Program-made: the position numbers and the translations under genes | Notes under the pieces: generated by a model | What the model saw: only the letters and a program-made list of their open reading frames with translations | What the model was told of the DNA's origin: nothing | Database searches by the model: none | Part shown: positions 32,431-41,900 of the stretch, in pieces | Numbering within the stretch: position 1 is the first letter of the stretch | Layout: each line of letters starts with the position of its first letter | Assembly (NCBI GenBank): GCA_025765615.1 | Contig: JAIVFJ010000078.1 | Location: 124,001-188,000, forward strand | Reading direction: 5' to 3' | DNA length: 64,000 nucleotides | DNA from: Zopfochytrium polystomum | Lineage: Eukaryota; Chytridiomycota; Chytridiomycetes; Chytridiales; Chytridiaceae

Positions 32431-33591
32431 TCAGAGGCTGCGCAAGAGGCTTGGTGGTGTGTTCTTTAGTGGCCACCTCACGTGCAATCTTGGCAGTCTC
32501 AGTAGCTTTCTTGGAATAAGCAGGCGTGGCCTTGGCTTCTTTGGCATGTGCAGGCTGCTTGCCCTTGGCCTTCTTTGCAGGACGAGCTGGCTCTGACTTC
32601 CCGCGAGGGAACTTGAGGCATTCCTCGCGAGAGTGCGAGACCCAGATCCATGAAGGTCACAAGTAGGCTTGCTGTTGAGTGCCTCACCGATCTTGCGCTT
32701 CTTGGTTGCCACTGAGGTCTTTGCTGAAGCAGCTGTTTCCATCTCAGAAGTGCCATGGTGGGCAGAGTGTCTGCTGTTCTTCTCTTTGCTTTGCTGGTAC
32801 AGCGTGTGGCAGTTTGTCAACTCCTTGACGAGATCGCTGGTGTTGGCCTAGCCTGACAGCCCCTTGAGAAGATTTTGACGAATGCCAGAGAAGATTTCAT
32901 GTCCAGGCAGTGTTTCCCTTGCTTTGTGGATGATGGCAGAACGCAGGATGTTTGTCACACCCCTGCAAGTGGTGGCAGTACATTTGAAAACAGTACCTTT
33001 GAAATGCTTCGGCCAATCTGTGACCAGTGTGGTCAGAGTGGTGTACCACTCCTGGACTGCCGGACCAGAGTCTCTGGGTTTTGCCAAACGACTGTAAGTC
33101 GCAAGCCACTTGTCCTGCTGTGAACCAGTGTGGTCCTGCAGGGCATACTTGTCATTGAGCCACTTGTACCAGTCAGCCCAGTTGGTGATGTTTGCCGCAT
33201 TCATGGAGTGCACATCCTCAATGCGCGAGCAGGAGTCGAGGGTAGCAACCACCTTGTCGTGTTGGGCCTCAAGCTCCCAGAGGTCTTGTGTTCTTGGCAT
33301 ATACCAGTGTGGTACTTGTCAAGGGCAGCGTGGTGCAGACAGAACATCTCACTGTACGCAGCCTTGGCCTCCACCGTTGCAGAGGATTCAGGGGGAGAAC
33401 CAATGCTGGGAGGAGCAGCGCGGATGCCGACCTTGATGCAGTGCAACTCAACGTACCGAAGTAATCAGGCTTGAGGAAGCTGGCAACAAGATTGTATGCC
33501 ATGACCGGCTTGATGACTTCTTCCACATGCAGTTCCCAAGCCTGGTAGCTGTAAGAAGAGAAGCAGACAGCCTTGGGGGTTGAAGAAGACA
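32431..33591 (-). pseudogene. Element E Gag, frameshifted
   Basis: Starts MSSSTPKAVCFSSYSYQAWE then LHVEEVIKPVMAYNLVASFL; later WADWYKWLNDKYALQDHTGS, SRLAKPRDSGPAVQEWYTTL, LRSAIIHKARETLPGHEIFS. This is the usual gag order of a capsid-like domain with W-x-x-L-x-x-K-Y. The start at 33591 is the first ATG after the LTR and leader. Frame changes near 33460 and 33290 and a stop near 32850. Confidence 0.7.
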
Positions 33592-33804
33592 TGCTAGGTA
33601 GCAGCTTGGTGGACCAGTGGACTTGTTTAGAGTGGTAGCCCTTTTCTTCTAGAGAGCCAAGAGCCCTTTGTTGCCTTAAAGTAGCTGGTGAGCGGTGCTC
33701 ACAGACAGGTTGGTCTTGTTTAGAGTCAGAAACCCTTTTCTTGTAAGAGCAGCAGGGCCCTGTTCGAGCGTACAAGTGTGGCTGACAGCCTGTAGGTGGC
33801 TTTG

Positions 33805-34970
<1,166 letters not shown>

Positions 34971-35935
34971 GGAATGTCTGTTCAGCTGGAGTGAGTGTGG
35001 AACCAAGGGTATCGAGTTCGGCCTGCAGGGCTGGGAGGGCTGTGGCTATCTTCTGGGCAAAATCGCGTTTCTGGTCCTCTGAAGCTGCCAGTTGAATAAT
35101 GCGTCGACAGATGGTGTTGAAGGAGAAGGTTGTGTATGGGCAAAGGGCATGAAGAATGTAGCCGGGTAGATGGTCGGAGATATCAGGAAGGTGGGGGAAG
35201 TCATCTGGGGAAGGGATGTGGGTGGAGGTGATGTGGTGGAGGAAGGTGTCGGAGATCCAGATGCTGTCAAGGCGCGAACGGTAGGGTGAGATGGTGGACA
35301 AGTGGGAGAAGGCAGAGAGATTGGGGTTGGTGGCTCAAAACGTATCAGAGAGGCCACAAGCGGAAAGAGTAGGAAGAAAACCACGACGTGAGGGTGGTAC
35401 AGGTTCAGCAGTGTTGTGATCAAGTGGGGAGACGAGTGCATTCCAGTCGCCGAACCAGTAAGCCGGGTGGTGTTGAGCGGAGTTGTGGTTGAGAAGATTG
35501 GTGCACCACTCCTGGAGGGGTGCAGTTTCAGGGGAATGTCGCGAAGCAGGCCAGTAAATGTAACGTAGAAAGAGGCGGCGATAGTGAAAGGAGAGAGTTA
35601 TGGTGAGTCCTCTCATGGCGTGTTGGCTGGTCTCAGTGATGTGTCGGTAAAAGGAAGATGTAAGGATAAAGCCAACGCCAGCGTGTTTGGTTGTCGATGC
35701 ATCAGTGAAGATGCCAATGAATTTTTTCGTGGAGTGGTGGCGGAGGGCATGGGTGGCGTTAACTGCAGAGCAGCCAGTCTCCTGAAGTGCAAGAACGAGC
35801 GAGCGTTCCAGTCGAAGTCATCCAGTCCAGGATGGAAGTGCATTTGAAGACAAGATTTCGGCCCACGTTCCAGGTAGCAAAGCAAGGGGGAGGGGGGGGA
35901 GGAGGAGGTTCAGGTAGGGGGGAGAGAGGTGGCAT
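34971..35935 (-). pseudogene. Endonuclease/exonuclease/phosphatase-domain relic (LINE-type)
   Basis: On minus from 35935: MPPLSPLPEPPPP, then CFATWNVGRN (the usual W-N-x-x-G start of this fold), after a frame change LALQETGCSAVNATHALR (the L-x-x-Q-E-T catalytic Glu box), GVGFILTSSFYRHI, later YWFGDWNALVSPLDHNTAEP (GD-x-N), SRLDSIWIS and ISDHLPG (D-x-I-W and SDH). All hallmark boxes of an AP-endonuclease-type domain are present with two or three frame breaks. It is cut by the LTR of element E. Retrotransposon endonuclease is likely; a host gene relic is possible. Confidence 0.65.
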
Positions 35936-37034
35936 GGTGTATAGATGTATCCTGCGTTTTTTTTTTTTTGTTTTTTTTTTTATATGGATAAAGGGGATAA
36001 TACACTATGTGCTATTCAACAAAAGAGAGCACCCTCGTGTGTAGCAGGGCAGGTGGGTTGCGAGCAATGGAATGTTGAGCAGATCTGAGCGTTGTCGTCA
36101 ACAGCATGCTGGGGTCGCAGTCGCGAACGCGATCGCAAAGCGGTGGCGCTGTTGCAGTTGCAGTCGGGTGGTCGTTGTGCCAATTGGCGGAAGTTTTTTG
36201 GTTCTGTTAAGTGGAAAACAGTACTGATTTAATTCAACAGACACCTCTGCACACTAACTGCCCCTTGTGTTTGCCCTCTGTGTCCAACCCCCTCCAACTT
36301 AGGGCTTGTCTTTGACAGAGAGGGAGCTTTGCTCCATGGTGGTGGCTCCAACAGACCGAGGTCTGGGCACTTTCCCCCCACTCTCTTATTTTCTTCAGTT
36401 GGATTTGAGTGCTGCACTTAGTGCTGCTCCCTGGAGCTTGCTGCCTCTTGCGCCTCCACCATTGTTACTGGATTTCCCAGTCCACTTTGCCTTTGCCTTT
36501 TGCCTCCCATTGGGCATACTTTGTGTAAACAGTCTACTCTGAGTGAATGAGTGGAAGGAGTGAATGAAGTGGAGATGTGTTTGTGGGTGGTCCTTCTCCC
36601 CAACTTGGAGAGAAAGAGAAAAACTCTGTTATGAATAATTGATACATAATGATGATATTATTTGTCAACAGCGCAAGCCATCACCCAGATCTGCATTGGC
36701 AGTGGCTCGCTCTCCCATGGGCGTTGTGAGAACAATAACTTACAATCACAAGAGGTTCAGGTCTGTCTTGTGCCTCTTGCTGCTAACCAGTCAGTTTCAC
36801 CTAACACTCAAGTTACTCAGACGATAATTGTAACTCAAGAGCAACAGGCTCTTCTCACTATCCTTGATATTGAAGTGAGCAGGAAACTTGACAATTAGTC
36901 TGATCAATTAGAACATTAAAACGAATTATGGGAGCAACTGGAATTGATCCCTCTTTCAGGTAGGGTCATGTGTTATATTTAGTAGGTGATGTGTCCTATG
37001 TCTCATAGTGAAGTAAGAGCTCAGAGAGACCTTA
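35936..37034. other. Repeat-derived spacer before the Tc1/mariner unit
   Basis: T-runs at about 35958-35982; dispersed repeat at 36198-36362 (second copy at 7580-7745); 36525-36680 is an inverted copy of 63690-63860. No protein product recognised. Confidence 0.5.
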
Positions 37035-37190
37035 CAGTAGTTTGCGAAATTGTTGGCACAACCTGATTTTTCAGCACAAAAAAAGTTCAATCAGTGGCCA
37101 CTAAGTAAAAAGATTTTGTCGGCCAAACACCACTCCCGCCCACCAGATTCTCTCGAAATTCTTCTCGCCAATTAGTGGAAGGACTTGTCA
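37035..37190 (+). repeat. Left terminal inverted repeat (156 bp)
   Basis: Matches the reverse complement of 44017-44172. Differences are few (for example CTGATTTTTCAGC against CTGTTTTTTCGCC, and CCACTAAG against CCACAAAG). The match stops sharply after GGACTTGTCA. Confidence 0.93.
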
Positions 37191-37214
37191 AATCAAGTTC
37201 TGCAACTCGTGCAT

Positions 37215-38926
37215 ATGATTCGACCTCCACGAGATTCGATTGGGGTGGATTCACCATCGACTGACGACCACCCATCCAGCCCACCTGATCTAGTAGAGAT
37301 TGATGATACCATCCTTCTCGATGGTGACAATCCTGATCATCTCAACGCCAAACAGCCTGACCCTCTCCCTGTCGTTCGTGACAACAGTCGCTTGAATGAA
37401 TCAAGTGCTGTTGAAGACGGTGTTGTTGAGGACGGTGGCATACCCTTCGACAAGGCTGGTCCGCATGTCATCAACGGCAAGGGCGAAAAGCGACCGAAAT
37501 TCACTGTCCAGTTGACTTTAACATTCCTCAGTCAGACTGGAGAAAGTAATCCGAGGGTTGTGACGACTGTCAGTGCCGTGGACTTCAAGTTTGACTCCAC
37601 TCTTTCTTTTGAGAGCTTCACTCAAGAGGTCATCCGTGTGGCCCGCAGCGTGCCTAAGCTTGAACTATCTTCTGGGACAGATGGAGCCCCTCTACCAGAG
37701 AGCGTAATGCTCAATTGGTACGTTCTAAACGCTGCCCGCATTGGGGCGAAAAATAAGAGCATTCAGCAACTGCGATCGGACAACGAATGGGCACATATGT
37801 GGGATGTTCTGGAGGCTGGCAGTCGTAAACATGTGAACATTGACGTTACAATCAAGGTCGAGGTAGTACGCCCGTGATCTGCATTTTCTCCCTCCCCTGT
37901 CGTGCCATTCTCATCGTTACTGTTATTTTATAGGCCCATATACCGAAGCGACAGAAGGACAAGAGTGGAGCAAAGAAAATTGGGCCGGAAAAAGACTCAG
38001 CTCTGGACGAGAAAGAAACAAAAGTCGTTCGTGTGTACGAGCGTCTCAAAAGAACTCATGAGTGTGGATTGTGCTCCTCCGAGGTGCGGGCATGCTTTAG
38101 GTTTGCAAATGGAAATCATTTGCGCCTCTCGTTTGGCATGTTGCGAAGCTGGAGCTTGAAGATTGTGAGACTTACTCTGATTCTTCACTCAAAAACTAAC
38201 AACCCTTCAACTCAGGTTGAACAAATGGATAAGCACAATTTTGCGACAGTAAATGATGCGAATGAGACCCAATTCAATGCAAAAGCCGAGGTGAATTTTT
38301 TATCACCGCCCAACGGAGGGGACTTTGATGCATATAAAAGTCGGCGCGTGGGTCAAAAGCGACAAGATGAGAGCGAAGAAGACATTGCGCAGCGGAGCTC
38401 CAAACGCAAGCGGATTGAGGGCGAATCGACTGGCAGGATGGCAGATCTGCAGTGGCCGTCCCCGCAATTCTATTCTTTGGGATCACAATCGTTCAACGCA
38501 CCATTCTTTGGAGCTCCTTTTCCATACCCACTCTTCCCGGGATATCCATTTTTCTCCCCACCTGGGCTTCCAGCAAACACCACAATGCCAGGGATCGTTC
38601 CACACCATGCCGGGGATCCACGTTTGGACGCGATTACAGCTAACCGACCACCGCTTCAACCAGTTAATTTGACAAATCGGCCGCAAAAAAGGACAAACTA
38701 CTCAGACTTCAATCCTGAGCCCTTCTTCGAATGGCTGATAAGTGTTGAGGCCCCCATTGATATGGTCCGACTTCGCAGTGCTTTTGCACAGGCTGGTGCC
38801 AATTTGGGGAACTTACACCAACTCCAAAATGAAGACTTGAAGGAGGCTGGGCTGAACAAGGGAGAATTTTTGAACTTACGGGAGTGGTTTGACGCATACA
38901 TGACACAAAGGATCGAAAAGCAATAA
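37215..38926 (+). CDS. Transposon cargo protein with SAM-like C-terminal domain
   Basis: Not a known family to me by name. Exons 37215-37862, 37934-38164 and 38216-38926 give about 529 aa. Residues 1-80 are acidic and disordered; about 100-216 is a compact domain (KRPKFTVQLTLTFLSQTGES, VEVDFKFD-like, ESVMLNWYVLNAARIGAKNK) ending VNIDVTIKVE. Exon 2 has KRQKDKSGAKK and a Cys pair (THECGLCSS) then LRLSFGMLRSWSLKI. Exon 3 has a KRKRIE nuclear signal, a Phe/Pro-rich stretch (FFGAPFPYPLFPGYPFFSPP) and, at the end, EPFFEWLISVEAPIDMVRLR with FAQAGANLGNLHQLQNEDLK and EAGLNKGEFLNLREW, the helix pattern of a SAM domain. Intron 2 (51 nt) is a multiple of three without stops, so two isoforms are possible. 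ATG 37215 lies 25 bp inside the left repeat's end, so the repeat may hold the promoter. Fully open, hence recently functional. Confidence 0.75.
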
Positions 38927-38940
38927 AAAAGTTTCCTTTA

Positions 38941-41900
38941 TTAGATGTATCCACAGCTTTCAATGCAACTCCTCGCAATTTCTGGTGTAACCACACGATA
39001 AACCACTTTTGAAAGTGCGGCCCATCGACCTTCTGACTCATCAAGGCCGTATTTGCGCATGTCGCGTTTCAGTAAGCCGAAAATCTTTTCGCATGGCATG
39101 AAGTCCGGACTGTATGGTGGAAGAAAGATCAAACGCGCTCCTAAGCAATCAACATTCAGTTTGTGTGTGTAACGAGAAATACAGGAGTGCTTACCCTTCT
39201 CCTCAACAGCGGCAAGTAAATCGGCGTTGTGGTGGATCTTGCAATTGTCAAGAACAAGCACAGATAATGGATTGGGGTACGCGTTCATAAACGGAAGCTA
39301 AGGATGCTGATAAGGTTAGTGTTATGAATCACCCTCTGGAAACCTCTGGAACCTTCTAGAACATTCCTTCATGGAACCTTCTGGAACCTTCTGGAACCTT
39401 CTAGAACATTCCTTCATGGAACCTTGTGGAACCTTCTGGAACCTTCTTTGCTTTCCTGACTTGTCTTGTTGTCATTGGTATCATTGGTATCATTGTATTA
39501 CTAATTGCTCTTTCTGGAACTTTCTTTGAGTCTTGACAAGGAACACTCTCAAAAGGTATAAAAGGGGGATGGGGGACCTGTCCCATCCCTCAAGTGAATT
39601 ATTGTTTCCAATACAATCATCACTCCTCTCAGTTCCTTGTCTGCCTTGTCCTGTCCTGCCCTGTTCCTGACATCATAATTCACTTCACCCTCTCCCACTA
39701 CTCTCTGCCATCATGTCTGACCCAAACAACACCTTCCCTGATGCAACTGCCTTCCAAGCCTTGATGGACCAATTACAAGCCCTCTCAAGACAGACACACC
39801 AACTTCAAGAACAAGTCCTTCACCAGCAGCACCAGCTTCAACAACAACTTCACCAACAAGAACATCAAGCTCTTCCCCTGCCTCAAGCCAACCAAGCAAG
39901 AGAGCCCAAGGTTCCCAGCCCTGACAAGTTCACTGGGCTGGCCAAAGACCTTAGGAACTTCATGGCCACTGTGGAGAATGTCATCCTTCTCCAACCTTCA
40001 AGATTTCCCAGTGAGCAAGTCAAGGTTCTTTTCACAAGCACCCTCCTGTCTGGTCAAGCTCAATCATGGTACAGATCTCTCCCAAGCACACCCACCACCC
40101 TGCAAGAGCTCTGGGAGGGGCTGGAAGCTACCTTTGGTGACCCCTACGCATCTTGGACAGCAAGATCCAAGCTCAAGCATATCAAGCAAGGAAAGCAATC
40201 TTGTGTGGCCTACACCAACCAATTCAAGCAACTAGCCAGAGACTCTGGATACAATGATGCAGCTCTGATGGAGCTGTACCATGATGGTCTCCATGAGTCT
40301 ATCCAAGACATGCTCTCCCAGTCTCTGGACATCCCTGAGACCTTGGAAGAGTACATTCTCCTTGCCATCAAGATTGACAACAGACTCTACTCCAAGAGGC
40401 TGAAGCAAAGACAAGTAGGAACTACATCAAGACCTACCCCAGTTCCTCAAGCTCTCACAGTTCCTGAACCCATGCAAGTGGATGCAGTTGAGACACTTCC
40501 TAAGGGTCCTCTGAGCCAAGAGGAGAAAACAAGGAGGGCCCAGCAGGGACTGTGTTTTTACTGTGGCTCCAAGGAGCATGCTGTCAAGGACTGCCCAAGG
40601 AAGAAGCACCCAAACTCCCAGGTCCAGGCTCACTGAGGGGCAATTCCCTGGACCCTCCTCCAAGCTGCCCCTGTTTCATCACCACCACCAGCACCACAAA
40701 CACCTCAGATTCCAAGCCCCACCAACTCACCATGGATGTCAAGATTCAACTCTCACCCAAGTCAACCATCACAACCAAGGCCCTTATCGACTCTGGATCA
40801 TCCTGCAACATCATTGATGCCACCCTTGCCAAGTCTTGTGCCATTCCCACCATTAAGAAATCCACACCCCTCAAGGTCCACTTTGCCAATCATGCTCTGT
40901 TCAAGGAAATCAGCCATGAAACCAAGCTAAACCTCCACATCCAAGACTTTCCACCATCCATGGTCAACCTGGAAGTATTGGATCTTGGCTCACCCACATT
41001 CTCTGTCATCCTGGGATTACCATGGCTGCAAGCCCAGAACCCTGACATTGATTGGGTCACTGGTCAAGTCCAACCTCCACCAATTGGAACAGTCACCCAA
41101 AACTCAAGTCAAGCCTCCAAGTCTCATGCTCGCAAGACCTTGATTCAAGGTTCACAGCCAGGTATTAAAGGTCAACCACCAAAGACTCCAGTGTCACCCT
41201 GCAGTTCACAAATCCCAGCCAAGACTCAAGTTCCACAGTTCACAGTTCACAGTCAAGATTCAAGTAGAGCTCACAGAGCTCACAGTCATGGCCAAGTCTG
41301 TAGTTCACAAGACCCACAGTCAAAGATTCAAGTACCACAGTTCACAGTCCAAATTCAAGATTCAAGCTCCACAGCTCACAGCCTTTGCCAAGAACAGAAC
41401 CCTCAGTCAAAGATTCAAGAATCACAGTTCCCAGTCAAGAATTCAAGCCCCCCCACTGATGAGCACAGAAGGACAGACCTTGCACCTGAAGGGGGAGATG
41501 GTTTCACCCCACCATCCAAGACACACCTTTCACTGTTTCCTGACAGTGTGTGGGCCCATGCTATTTCCAAGGACCCCAAGCCTCACAAGATTCAAATCAG
41601 CCAAGAGGAGGAAAAACTTGAGATACTCAAGACAAGGCATGATGCAGCAACAGCTGGACACCCAGGAGAGCACAAGACATATGAGCTTGTTTCCAGAGAC
41701 TTCTACTGGCCAGGCATGAGGAAGTACATCAAGAACTATGTCAGCAGCTGTGAAACCTGTCAAAGAAACAAATCCAGCAGACACAAGCCCTATGGACTTC
41801 TGGAGCCCCTCCCAATTGCCATCAGCCCTTGGTCATCAATATCCATGGACTTCATTGTGAAACTGCCCCCATCCCATGGATTTGACTCTATCCTTGTTGT

